A DNA stretch of 64,000 bases, from assembly GCF_964340395.1 (NCBI RefSeq), contig NC_135550.1, forward strand, positions 10,282,408-10,346,407. Direction: 5' to 3'. This document shows, in pieces, positions 24,129 through 36,466 of the stretch. The position numbers were made by a program, and so were the translations under genes. This DNA is from Glandiceps talaboti. Lineage: Eukaryota; Hemichordata; Enteropneusta; Spengelidae. A model generated the notes under the pieces. That model ran no database searches, was not told the origin of the DNA, and worked only from the letters and a program-made list of their open reading frames with translations. The first letter of the stretch is position 1; the number at the start of each line of letters is the position of its first letter.

Positions 24129-27100
24129 TTAAAAATCACCCCCAAAGTCTCCTCCAAAATCCCCACCTCCAAAATCATCTCCACCAAAGTCACCCCCACC
24201 AAAGTCACCTCCACCATAGTCATCCCCACCAAAGTCGCCCCCACCATAATCAGCCCCACCGTAATCCTCCCCACCCATACCATCAGTCCCACCGTAGTCG
24301 TCGTGACCACCATCATGGTGATGATCGTGATGATGATCATGGTAATGATCATGATGGTGATGTCCATATCCGTGCCCTCCCCACCCCCATCCTAGTCCCG
24401 GACCATAACCCCATCCATACCCGTATCCCATGCCATACCCCATTGTTGCACCCATCAGCATTCCGGTAGCAAATCCGTCACCATCACGGCCCCTGTCATT
24501 CTGGACAATTACAGTTTGACGCTGGTTGGAACGCACTGGTCCACCACGTTGTGTTGGATAGGGTTTACCTCCTCCTTGTTGTTGTTGTGGGTATGCATAT
24601 CCTGGCTGTTGCTGTGGTGGTGGGTGTCCATACTGTGGCTGTGGTCCAGAATAAGGTGGAGGCTGGCCTGAAATTATATATTTCAAACACAGTCATGCAT
24701 AATTCAAACATAGTCACGTACAACTTTTATGTCCCAATTTCCTCACACGTTTTGTTAGCTAGTTACTTATGGACTTTTTCTGAAAATTAATTTTTAACCA
24801 ATTTCACACAAGTATAAATGTAAAAGCATTTACGGCTTTTGACTAGACCCTCTAGTCTTGTTCACTCACTGCCACTAGAGGGCACAATAGCAGGTTGGGA
24901 ATGGATATGATGTGGCTGAGCTAATAGTAATAAGTCAAAACACATATTTACTAGAGTGTAGAGGGGAGAAATAAAACACTTCAGTGTTGGATGTGATAAT
25001 ATCAGGTGGGTTCCTGGGTAGTCTGTAAGATATAATGCATCATCTTGACCGATGCACGAGGGCGCCCTTCCACAGTGTACCTTACAGACTACTAGTAGTT
25101 CCTGTGTCCTTATGTCAGCAGGGAAATTTGCCTATATTAGTTCAGTATGTGTGTGTTGATATACAACAGCTAACAACAGGTCATGTCACATACCTTGCAT
25201 GAGACTTGGTTGAAATCCTGGTGGAGGTGCACCTGGCTGTTGTGGTTGTGGCATACCAGGACCTTGTGGTGGTCCATAACCAGGTTGACCTTGACCTGGT
25301 TGACCCTGATTAGGAGGTGGTAGTCCCCTAGCTTGATGGAAGGCCTGTAGCCATGACCTAGGAGGAATGAACACATTTAACCATGCTTAGAAATTTTATG
25401 AATCAAAGCTGACTGACAAGTTATTATCGTTGTAAAACGAATCTGATCAACGCAATAAAACATGTCAGTCATTATTTTCAAAATATATTTGAAAGTCACT
25501 TCAGTCAAAAGGTCAACAAACCATCAGCATTAAGCCATAAAGGTTTGAAATACACAAGATTTTGAAATGTTCACAAAGTTGTAATCGAGTGAAACAATTG
25601 GCTACAGTAACGACACCAAAAGTGAGTGTCTGGGTGAGAATTATCCTTTATCATATTAACTTCAGGACCTTTTAATAAGGCAAATGGTTCATATTAAACA
25701 GACTTTAATTGTCATTTCTAAGTTGTTACGGGGTGGATGGGGGGGGGGGGGGGGGGGGGGGGTAATTAAGACTGTTAAAAGTACAATACGGTGTATGCCG
25801 GTTATCGAACTTCCGGTTGTTTCGCAGGAAAGTATCGCGAGAGGGCGCACCATATCTGACAAAGTGAGGGCCAGAATTTTCATCATGGCATCTAATAGTA
25901 TGGCGATGTATGAAGCTGTCAACAAAATGGGCGTAAAAGAACTCCGTGCATTCATAAAAGAGTGGAAAATTACTACTTCTAAATCTACTAGATATCGCCA
26001 GAAATGCTGTCAACCTTGGTCTAGAAACACTAGAAAATGATAATTTTCTGAGAGAACGGAAGAGGAGACGAATAGTGGATGTCAGGCATCAAAAGATAGA
26101 ACTAATCGACAGCGGAAACATTGAAAGTTGGACGGAGGACCTTCGAAATATACCTGATGGAGACATGATAAACATATTTCTTTACCTTACTGGTGTCTGT
26201 TGCTGGACAAAAGAACGATTAGAAAATTACAAATCTGACAACAGCTTCCAATCTGATTAAAATCCGATGTAGCTGAAGGTCAATTCAGGCACAATAACGA
26301 AAGTAAAATAACAATGAACAATTAGCCGACATCTACATCGGATTTTAATCAGATTGGTTTTATACAAGCTGCAATAACTGTAGCGTATATTGTGATTTTG
26401 AAGGTTCTTTCCTCTGTTTTGTACCTTTTTCCGTTCCGATGTTTGACTGGAAGCAATCACTACAATTTCTCCAACGGTAACGCAAATGGACGAGGTCACA
26501 CTGAAAACGTGAGTGAGATGTCAGTGTACTACCCGTTTCAAAATGTTGCTACTTTTGGGTTTTCCTCACGTTCGAATTGCAGAGCCAAACTTACGCGAAA
26601 TATTAGGAGAACGAGAGGTTAATTTGCTATTTCGTTATTTGATGGGCGATAATGCAATATTATAGCGTAAAGTTACGGGGAATGACAGACAATCTTTAGT
26701 CAGTGGTTACGATGCCTATAGACTCTATGCTTTGTAACAATGCTCTACAATTCTGGCCCTCACTTCCGGTTCTAAAACAGCGCCCCTAGTGGCCAAACAA
26801 TCATATCTTTTATCTTTTCGGGGCTTTTTCGATAACCGGAATACGGCGTATTAGAATTGAAAGCATCACCAACATGTAGATATATATATATATCGGTTTA
26901 TTGCATCAGGTCAACTGACCCATGAGCTAAAGTCAAGAATAAATAGACAATAACTATACATTGGTTACACCTATTTCTTCTTTTTAACTACCTAACCACT
27001 CATTACTTTTTAAATTATTATGATGAGAAATATACAATCAGAAAGGGATCACCTTAATTTCTAATAAATTCAACAAGTTCAAGCCCTTCAATCAGAAAGG

Positions 27101-28144
27101 GGTAACATTAATTTCCAATAAACTCAACAAATTCAAACCCTTCTACTTACACAAGTTCAGTCTCATCAGCTGCCAGAAAGAAAAAAGTTTTGCCCCCAAC
27201 AGCAGTCATAGCAAACATGTGGTTTAATCTGTCACTTGAAGTTGGTAGCTTAGGTGCATCTGAACCAATCTGTCCACCAATCCGTAACATAGTCACTTCT
27301 TTTTTAATATCCACCATATTATCTCTAGATCCGCCTGCATTTTCATACCAAGCAAAATGTCCATCTTGGTATAGAATCATGTATCTCTTCTTCCAACTTT
27401 TAAAAAGGAATCCACCTACCAAGCAGTTACATAGAAACATTTGATTATGTTTTTATATTTCTGTTTAAATGTGAAATATGCCTTGGAAATAAACAGTTAA
27501 AAGTTTTGCTGTTAGTTTGTTCAAGCATAGGTGTTGAAGAGAGAGAAAAGCCATTCCCATTCTCAGTTGAAATCAAGGGTCGCCATACAAAATTTTAAAA
27601 TAGAGGTCAAAATGTAGTCAAATCCAATATGGCCACTAAATGTAGTCAAATCCAATATGGCCACCAAATGTTGTCAAATCCAATATGTCTACCAAATGTT
27701 GTCAAATCCAATATGGCCACCAAATACTGGGAAAATAAAAGCTTGTCAATTTCCTTGAAAACAAAATAGTGGACCCCAAATTTTGTTAATTATTTCAAAA
27801 GGACCAGACACAAGCTTCTATATGACAGAGTTTGGAGAGATTTTAAGAATTCATCCCCAAGGTGCATTCTACCTTGAAGATATTCGTTCATAGATCTTTC
27901 CCATACCCCCTCATGTGTAATAAAAATCAACAAAAAATGTAAATATTTAATTTTTTATTTTTACAACAGCCACAACTTTGATTATTTACTCCAATGTTTT
28001 CAAAATTTTATGAAGATTGCAGAACCATTTTCATACTGTATGAAAAAATATTGAATTCTTACATAAAGTCATGCAATTACGATAGAATAATTGACCCTAC
28101 TTACCATAGCGTCTAAGGTATCCTTTTTTGACTTCTCCAGACAT
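24129..28144 (-). CDS. PLEKHB-like: Evectin/PLEKHB-like PH-domain protein with His/Asp/Gly-rich tail
   Basis: On the minus strand, coding exons are 28144-28105, 27415-27151, 25357-25194 and 24667-24129. Junctions are GT-AG and phases fit, giving 335 aa. Residues 1-113 form an N-terminal PH domain: MSGEVKKGYLRRYG, FKSWKKRYMILYQDGHFAWY, and the closing helix SWLQAFHQARG with the conserved Trp. A Pro/Gln stretch with PPPYSG follows, then QTVIVQNDRGRDGDGFATGM (207-226), which recalls the evectin-2 (PLEKHB2) phrase of the same design. Vertebrate evectins are about 220 aa; their PH domain binds phosphatidylserine on recycling endosomes (family knowledge). Here the C-terminus instead runs into Gly/Tyr/Trp-rich sequence, a His/Asp tract (259-275) and GGxDFGGD repeats. 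The start ATG at 28144 is the only one fitting the PH fold; non-coding 5' exons probably lie upstream. Confidence 0.8.
25019..25092. mobile_element. Mini inverted-repeat element with AGTCTGTAAG ends (family F)
   Basis: TAGTCTGTAAGATATA at the left end is matched on the other strand by TAGTCTGTAAGGTACA at the right end, with GAGGGCGCCC between. The unit is only about 74 bp and lies in the last intron of the evectin-like gene. Confidence 0.6.
25739..25762. repeat. Poly-G tract
   Basis: A run of about 24 bases, nearly all G, in an intron of the evectin-like gene. Comparable poly-C or poly-G runs of 13-22 bases occur near 1049, 6071, 34457 and 37869. Confidence 0.9.
25785..26852 (+). mobile_element. 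~1.07-kb terminal-inverted-repeat element in an evectin intron
   Basis: The left end reads AATACGGTGTATGCCGGTTA and the right end, on the other strand, AATACGCCGTATTCCGGTTA; both continue TCGA. A second matching block, AGTGAGGGCCAGAATT, lies about 80-90 bp inside each end, so imperfect terminal inverted repeats span roughly 95-105 bp. The element carries the broken ORF at 25885-26260 and an internal hairpin (26247-26271 against 26333-26357). It lies on the strand opposite to the host gene. A DNA-transposon relic is the best reading; the superfamily is unknown. Confidence 0.6.
25885..26260 (+). pseudogene. Frameshifted ORF inside the terminal-inverted-repeat element, SAP-like start
   Basis: From ATG 25885 one frame reads MASNSMAMYEAVNKMGVKEL and on to about 25985. 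The sensible reading then continues in the next frame (LDIARNAVNLGLETLEND, then a basic RERKRRR patch) and ends at TAA 26258-26260. The two halves look like one protein of about 125 aa broken by a one-base indel. GVKELRAFIKEWKI followed by Lys/Ser and a helix resembles the start of a SAP-type DNA-binding helix-loop-helix, seen at the N-terminus of some element-encoded proteins. I do not recognise the family; SAP is a guess. Confidence 0.45.
27611..27727. repeat. 28-bp tandem repeat, about four copies
   Basis: Units of the type GTCAAATCCAATATGGCCAC plus CAAATGTT repeat about four times with few changes, in the first coding intron of the evectin-like gene. The core CCAATATGGCCACC also appears in the unrelated tandem block at 55748-56200. 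Confidence 0.85.
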
Positions 28145-28253
28145 ATCTAGATATATATAATAAAGGAAACAAATTAATCTTTATCAATGTCCTATGATTG
28201 TATACAAATGGATAAAACTCATCAACAATACTTTAGTAAACCTGTCTTTTGTT

Positions 28254-28675
<422 letters not shown>

Positions 28676-28680
<5 letters not shown>

Positions 28681-29062
28681 AATATGCTAACACAGTATGG
28701 TCACCCAGATTCATTAAAGACATCAATTTAATTGAAAGTGTACAAAGGAGAGCTACCAAGTTACTTGCTAAATTACGGAATTTAGATTATGAAGACCGCC
28801 TTGCATACCTTGATTTACACAGTATGGTATACAGGAGGGCCAGTGGAGACATGATAGAATTATGGAAATACACTCATGGAAAATATAACACAAATCACCA
28901 TTTAATACAACTTGACACTACTGGGGTCACAAGAGGTCATCCATTGAAACTAAAGAAATTTGGATTTTCCAAATCTATGCTTGTTCACTTCTTCACAAAC
29001 AAAAGCATCAACACATGGAATATATAGTTTGCCTGTTCAAATTCACTTAACCGTTTTATAAG
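28676..29062 (+). pseudogene. LINE reverse-transcriptase C-terminal fragment
   Basis: A frame from 28676 reads EYANTVWSPRFIKDINLIES, then VQRRATKLLAKLRNLDYEDR, LVYRR-like MVYRRASGDMIELWKY, and TTGVTRGHPLKLKK. This order is typical of the end of the reverse-transcriptase ORF in CR1/Jockey/RTE-type non-LTR retrotransposons. A stop at 29025 breaks the final NTWNI...NSLNRF segment that intact elements carry through. It is a 5'-truncated dead copy followed by a GATAT repeat. Confidence 0.85.
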
Positions 29063-29065
29063 AGC

Positions 29066-29126
29066 AATGATATGATATGATATGATATGATATGATATGA
29101 TGTCATAATGATATGATATGATATGA
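29066..29126. repeat. (ATGAT)n/GATAT pentamer repeat
   Basis: About ten copies of ATGAT/GATAT with one interruption (GATGTCATA). It follows the LINE fragment directly and may be its tail repeat. Confidence 0.9.
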
Positions 29127-29129
29127 CAC

Positions 29130-31700
29130 ATTAATTTAACTATAATTTATACCCTACAAACTGTTTAGCCAGACACACATAAATTATATGAATTATCTTA
29201 CTTGTATTGCCGCCATTTACTAATATTATGTAACATGATTTATTGGAAAAATAAGAGTTTACTACAGATTTATCAAATTATTTAATTCGCTATATTTTAA
29301 TATCCTTGTTGAGTCATGTAATGGAATGGTTTATTAAGTATTATTAAATATGATAAAATAAAAATTGTATTTTTTATCAACATATGTAAAATGACACATA
29401 CAATATTCTAAATATATCACTGTACTAAAAAGTCATATGTGACCATGTCTTTCCACTGGGGTAAATCTTTAGCAGAGGATGTGTAAATGTGGCGAGTATG
29501 ATGAGACGAAGTGCCAACTTTGACTTAATTTACCCCCAGTGATCTCTCCCCTGGGGGCTGTAGACTGTCAAAAGTGGTACTGCATCTCGTACTACCCCTG
29601 GACAGAGGTGGTGGTTAGGTGGGTCACAGGTAGGGTAAAGGTTTGGGTAAAGGTGGGTAAATTGGACTTTTCATGTAGTGATATACTAGTACATTACATC
29701 ATGTATACATTTACCTCAATATTTGTAAGATATTCTAAAAATGGAATCATACTAGTGAGTCAGATGTTCAAGGTGGTGTCTATTTATTCAAAATGGTACA
29801 AATATTATAATTTGCGGTTGCAGACAACGTCATCCCATTCCTAAAATTAAGATCTTTGTGATGTAAACAGATGATTAATTCAAATAATAACAAATATGAA
29901 ATATGAATGTATTTGTATTTTCGATCAATTTCAGGATTTTTCTATCCCTATATTTCAGTGTGGTATTCAAAGTTACTGTTGACCTAATTACACACTGAAT
30001 AATAATATTATGTTGCTAAGCAGTTTAAAGTCAACACAAAAACAGGAAGTACACACGAACGACCAGTCAAATATAAACATGGCTGAAAGTTGAGGTCTAT
30101 GTACGTACTTGCACTTTCAACAGAATTTGAACTTCCACAGAGCATAACTATATACCAACTGGTTGTAGTAAATCCTTCTTCCACTATCACTCTCCCTGGA
30201 GCGTAAGTTTTACATCTGTGACATGAACCATGCACAGACGTAAGATATCATTCTTTTGACAGCCGATGAACGAAAGGGAAAAGTTGCGGTTGTGTGTTTC
30301 TTTCCTCAGCTCACCTAACATCCGGGTATTTTGAATTTTATGCCGCTGGATGTACTAGTATTCATGGGAGTAGATTCCATGATGTATTTATGTTTTGGCA
30401 ATACAGCAGTGCTGCCAAAGACTACATTTATTGATGTTTAAAAAGTTAATACCCCCACCTCCTCGTAAATGAGGTTACAATGTTCGTTGCATAGAAACAT
30501 TGATAGCGTGTTCTATTTTTATATCGTAATTATGCCTGTTATATTTATGAATGGTACAAGTATTGAAGTAATACATCATTACATGTACTACTAGCAGGCC
30601 CTATATTTTACCTTTACCTTTTTCTTCTATTTTATGAATGTTGATATATTTTTCTTTGTCCTTGACTCGTTTGTTTGTTTCCTTGTTGCAAATATAGCCA
30701 ACAATATATTATATAGGTCAGTAACAATATATTATATAGGTCAGTAACAATATATTATATAGTAATGATCGATGAGACAAGCACGAGAGAAATAAAACGT
30801 ATGCAACATAAACGAAAAATAAACTTTCTAGTAAAGGAAATAATAATGTAATGTTTTGCGCAGTTATACCGTCCTGTATTGACAGTCACGTGTACTTGAC
30901 GGTACGTAACCTGTGTAATATTGAAAAGATAACCAAAATATTTATTTTTATAATAATCGTGTTCAGTTTGTTAAGCTTATTATATAGCGGGTTTACACTG
31001 GGCTGAGGGCATACATGGGTAAATTAGGCGAGCGACGGCGAGCGAGCGACTATCTGAAATTTTACCAGGAAATAAGCAGAAGAGTTCCGAATTTGGAATC
31101 GATACGTACTGTAAATAAATGTAGTTATTATTCTTCGGCTAAATGAGTACTGACACGGCCTGAATCTTCAACTGTTTTCGTACCTCAGTGGCAAAAAGTT
31201 AACTATGCGTACATCTTGGTATTCGTATTCGATTGATCTCCTTTTGTGGATTTATGAAGAGCAAAACTTATATGTGAACAAGGAAAAAAAATAGCTGCAA
31301 TATTATTGTAACGTTAATTGTTGTGTCTGGGTTTTTAAATCGTTCCGAAGTCTTGGCGGTTCCACACAGCGACGTGATATCAGTGGAGAGTGCAACGTGA
31401 ATGGATTTTTGTAGAAATGTATGATTGTGTTTATATATGTGTATAAATCTTATGTCTGAATAATAAAGAAACAAGAAAATAGCTATGAGTAAAATCTCTA
31501 GCACACAAAAATTTAAGGAAAAAAAATTATTATTTATTATGTTTAGAGCAATCCCCGGAACGATATATAGCTTAGAAACACAAAATACGCTACAATCATT
31601 GCTGTTATTTTCGAGTGCAGTTCCCGGAAAGACGAAATTCTCAAAATTAAAAAAGCAAAAAACAATCGCAATTATTTCAACTATAACAAAAACTGATAGG
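29130..31700. other. Spacer upstream of the evectin-like gene
   Basis: I see no recognisable coding exon. A non-coding first exon of the evectin-like gene probably lies here: a minus-strand GTACGT donor candidate sits near 30103 next to a less AT-rich patch (30180-30330). A 23-bp tandem unit (AACAATATATTATATAGGTC plus AGT) repeats nearly three times at 30700-30763. Confidence 0.4.
30700..30763. repeat. 23-bp tandem repeat, ~2.8 copies
   Basis: AACAATATATTATATAGGTC followed by AGT occurs twice in full and once truncated, without mismatches by eye. Confidence 0.9.
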
Positions 31701-31704
31701 GGTG

Positions 31705-32512
31705 AGGATGGATGGATGGATGGATGGATGGATGGATGGATGGGTGGGTCATGAGTGGGTGGATGAATGGATGGATGGATGGATGGATGGATGGATGGAT
31801 GGATGGATTGATGGATGGATGTATGGGTGGGTGGGTCATGAGTGGGTGGATGAATGGATGGATGGATGGATGGATGGATGGATGGATGGATGGATGGATG
31901 GATGGATGGATTGATGGATGGATGGATGTATGGGTGGGTGGGTCATGAGTGGGTGGATGAATGGATGGATGGATGGATGGATGGATGGATGGATGGATGG
32001 ATGGATGGATGGATGGATGGATGGATGGATGGATGGATGGATGGATGGATGGATGGATGGATGGGTGGGTGGGTGGGTGGATGGATGGGTGGGTGGGTGG
32101 GTGGGTGGGTGGATGGATGGATGGGTGGGTGGGTGGATGGATGGATGGATGGATGGATGGGTGGATGGATGGATGGATGGATGGATGGATGGGTGGATGG
32201 GTGGGTGGATGGATGGATGGGTGGATGGATGGATGGATGGATGGATGGATGGATGGATGGATGGATGGGTGGATGGATGGATGGATGGATGGGTGGATGG
32301 ATGGATGGATGGATGGATGGATGGATGGATGGATGGATGGGTGGGTGGATGGATGGGTGGATGGGTGGATGGATGGGTGGATGGGTGGATGGGTGGATGG
32401 ATGGATGGATGGATGGGTGGATGGGTGGATGGATGGATAGATGGATGGATGGGTGGATGGATGGATGGATGGATGGGTGGGTGGATGGATGGGTGGGTGT
32501 GTCGGTGGGTGG
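31705..32512. repeat. 0.8-kb (GGAT)n/(GGGT)n array with higher-order units
   Basis: Nearly uninterrupted TGGA tetramers mix with TGGG tetramers. The left part contains a longer unit: GTGGGTCATGAGTGGGTGGA recurs around 31748, 31835 and 31942 (spacing 87 and 107 bp), each followed by GGATGAATGG. Because the period is four, all six frames stay open for long stretches and give IHPS or MDGW proteins; these are not genes. Confidence 0.97.
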
Positions 32513-33017
32513 GGGAGGAATGGACGATTTGATTTCAAGTTGTTTTATTTATTTACAAGTGCATTTCTTTATTATTGTAAACGTACAATAAAATAGTACT
32601 TTCTTTTGGTCAAATTTTACCACAAATTGCATCTACTCTCTCCACTATACTACTATGAATACTTGACATCTAACGGCCAAGTTATTTTCCATTATAAATT
32701 TTGATAAAAGAATTGGCAATGAGGGTAATATCCAAATTCGTTACACTGTCTATCTATGTGTGTGTGTTATTTCTGTTTCTAATACTTGGCCATTAGACGT
32801 CACGGATTACAATTTGGTTCACACGATCAAATATGGAAGTAGCATAGAAAGTTACATGTACTTCGAATCGATAGAACTTTACTACAACGCATTTTTCATA
32901 ATCTGTACAGGTGTAGGGAAAGTTCTGTTTTTTAAAGAAAAAAAACGAATACCCAAACTGAATTTAACACTTGACTGTGAGGGCGCAATTTACGCATCTC
33001 CTACTTGCTGAGTGGCC

Positions 33018-33070
33018 ATGGCTGGGTCTCCGATCGTAGTACTCAAGATGGCAGCCCCCATGGACAACAG
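33018..33070 (+). CDS. GANAB: Probable first coding exon of GANAB with YY1-like motif
   Basis: ATG at 33018 and ATG at 33048 both have purine at -3 and G at +4. Donor CAACAG|GTAGAC joins in phase 2 to the exon starting 35117, giving [10 protein letters not shown] directly before [14 protein letters not shown] at 33009 closes the frame upstream. CAAGATGGCAGCC resembles a YY1 site over the start codon. The exon at 35117 has only 7 nt before its own ATG, so an upstream exon is required; this one is the best candidate but is not proven. Confidence 0.6.
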
Positions 33071-36000
33071 GTAGACGTGGATTTTCCTTTGTTCTCTGTA
33101 GTTCATTTGGGTCGTAATGTGGCAATGAAGTACTGTTGTAATAGTAGCTAGTATACTACAGTGTGTGCGATTTGTTTTGGTCGTGTTTCGATGGACAAAG
33201 AGGCCCTCTTCACATGTTAATGTGGAGTTTCTGTTCTCCAGTTGTCTGATGAATGTGCATGGTGATTAGTGAATGGCATGGCAGCTCGCTATTGGCTATT
33301 TCCATATAACTGTATGGTACGCTAGTAACCCAGTCGGAAGGCCACGTTCGAGACTCTTCTAAAGTGTTTACTTTCCCCGTGCCACATCATCACTAAACCG
33401 ACCAACCAGACCATGTATCGCGGCATGTTCACATACATTTTATGACAAATGGCCTTGAAATTCAATAGCATAGCAAAGCTGAAAAACACAGCGAGATAAT
33501 TATTGCATAATTGTATAAATATTGAATTGCTATGATATTGATTTTTTGAACAGCATTCTATACATGCTATGGAAAGTGTTTCAAAATATACATTTACTCC
33601 AGAATATAATGTATAATACATTGTATATACAAATGGGCTTTTTGGTTTTTCGTTTTATAAATTCATGCACTTTGTATGGGGAAGTTAAGAATGAAAAAAA
33701 AGAAAGAAAAGAAATACACTGTACATGTAAACAGAAACTGTTTGTATTATCCAAAATGGGTACTAACTGCAATATAACACTGGTTGGTGTCTTATATGCG
33801 TTATGATCACTACAATCATCTGAATGTTGACTGGTATGGGAACTATAGACTATATTACACAAAAGTTTCAGCATGTACAAACAATGAAATTAAACTAACT
33901 ACATCTTAAATAGTGTATGTCCTTGTTTCATGTTTCTGATTGTAAATAGTCTGAAATGTCAACGTTGTAGAGCAGTTTGTAGCCAAGCCTTAAATATACA
34001 TGAAATTCATAACTTAGCCCGGAATCCATGCAGATGGGGTTTTTGAATTTGTTAATTATTCAAAATCTCCATTCACCAGGATTCTAGACTATAAAAATAT
34101 GTAGACTGTAGAAAACCATTGGTATCAAACATAAAATAATGAAAATATGTTGCCCTGGAATAAGATACAACAGTGTTACATGGATAGAATGTGTGAAGGA
34201 AATGAAATGATTCAGTATCACACGTAATTAATGATAAATTTGACCGTAGTTTGTAATCCCAAATTCATAAAGGGATAATTTAGAAGTATGAGATACACAA
34301 TTGAAATTTAATTTTCTAACTACCAGCAATAATTATGATGTACCAATAATATGTTTAGTATCAATATGGCTGTATAGGTATTTTAGCTCTGAACTAAATT
34401 ATAATTAGTAGACCAGTACTGGTAGTATCAACTATTGGGTTAGGGCCTAGTGCTGGAGGGGGGGGGGGGGGGGTTGCAACATCAAAACAGACAATTATCA
34501 TTATCGCTTATGGTAACTTATAATTATAATTTATAGTATTATTTTTTCATATTTTTATGACAACCAGTATTTGTCATTGTTTTACTAGCTGCATAATGCT
34601 GATCTGTCGATTTTATTCAATGTTCTTGTATTATCTGTACATATTATATATATAAAAGAAATTCCATTCCATGTAACACACAATCAGAATCCCTTTATCT
34701 TGATAAAAGGGACTGTAATACGTTATCCTGCACTCGGTATGTGTAATGATCAATTCTACAGTTCTTGTGACCTTATGCTAAAGTTCTAAGGTAAAACGTT
34801 CTGATGTCTTTAGTCATACATTCATTGACTAAATTATTTCACATTGCTTCTAACTGTTCTGAGAATCCCAAAGTACTCAATCCACACCAGACCGTAAGAT
34901 ACATCTTGTCATTCAGCCCTGTCACTGATAGCTGATAGCATGGCACAACACATTGTGGCTTTACAGAGTTCAGACTAATTACACACTTGTCCTTTACAAC
35001 CCAACAAAAAAAACTTGAAACAAAACAATGTTAAGATGTCCTTGAGAGAGAGTCTACTGGTAGAATATACCATTATCTCAAACACTACTAAAACCCTTGA
35101 TTGCTTTGCCTTACAGGTGTATAATGAGGCTTCTACTTCTAGCTATACTGTGGTTAGCTGTGCAGGCTGTTGATAAAAGTAATTTCAAAACTTGTGAGCA
35201 AAGTAGTTTTTGCAGGTAAGTGTCACTCTCCTCATCCTTTCTTATCCAGATGGTCCATACAGTTGAAGACGATGTTTTGCCACAAGTCTTTCCTACCAGT
35301 ATTTGCTTTCATTTCTGAGTCATTGATAAGATGTAACAGTATATGAACAAGAACAGAGGGGGTGATAGTAGTGAGGTGGTGTGGAGGACGGTGTGGGGTG
35401 TGTGGGTGTATTCTTCACATCAATACATCTATGTTCTTCACATTAGATATCTTTCATCTGCTTCTATGCAGCTGCAAGTATGAAGCTATTGAATTTGTAA
35501 GTGTGTTACTGTGTATGATCTGTGTTCAGTTTGTGTATATGAATGCATAGTCTAGTGGCTATTCATTGGGTTGAATCTGAAGATCTCTAGTGGCTATCCA
35601 TATGGTTTGAATCTGAAGATTTCCTTACCCAGCATGGCGCTTAGTGATGATCCAATACCACGTTGGAGTCCAGACTAATGATTGCATATAACCAATGATG
35701 ATATGCTGTCGATACCTACAGACAAATTTAAACTTCACAGATACAGATATTCTATTTGACAAAATAGTTATTCCTGTATACATTAGTACTTGTTGAATGT
35801 CGATACAACTATGTGTATTATGACATAAATTCTCTAAATATGATACGTCATGTCGTTCTGCTCTCCCCAGCCTCCTCTCTCCAGATGTGAGAGGGCGCCC
35901 TGTAATGGCATACCTTACACAGTTCTTAATGTTGCATCATTATTATTTCAGGCGGAACAAGAAACAAGATGAAGGTGAATCAGTGTATGAAGCCCAATTG

Positions 36001-36422
36001 AATACACTTGAGATATCTGGTACATCAGCTAAAGTTCAACTTTTAAACACTGCAAATAATGTAGCATTAAGGCTGGAAGTCATATCGATAGCCAATAACA
36101 TAGCTAGACTACAAATTGATGAAGTGGAAAAGTTAAAACCTAGGTTCGTAGTGGAAGATGCACTCATAGGAGAACCACAACAAGCAAAGTAAGTTTTATC
36201 GTTACATGTCTTGAATATGGTTATTTGTTATGTAGTTGTCGATAAACGCATGATACTTGTCGGGGGTTCAATTTGAATTTTTTGTGAAGTGGGGAAATAA
36301 TACATTTTACAGTTTTGTGGAATGAAGTACTGTGGAGAATTCTTGTTATAATAAGCACCAATGATGTGTAGTCCCAAATTATGAATTATAGAAATTTGTC
36401 CCCCCTCCAAAAAAACCCCAGC

Positions 36423-36466
<44 letters not shown>

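Noticed and set aside
24125-24469. Plus-strand frame rich in His/Pro/Ser opposite the evectin tail
   Set aside because: It is the antisense shadow of the low-complexity minus-strand exon, whose frame joins the PH-domain exons.
31681-32591. Long open frames (up to 285 codons) reading IHPS or MDGW repeats on both strands
   Set aside because: A four-base repeat without stop codons keeps all frames open; there is no start context, no non-repeat domain and no splice support.
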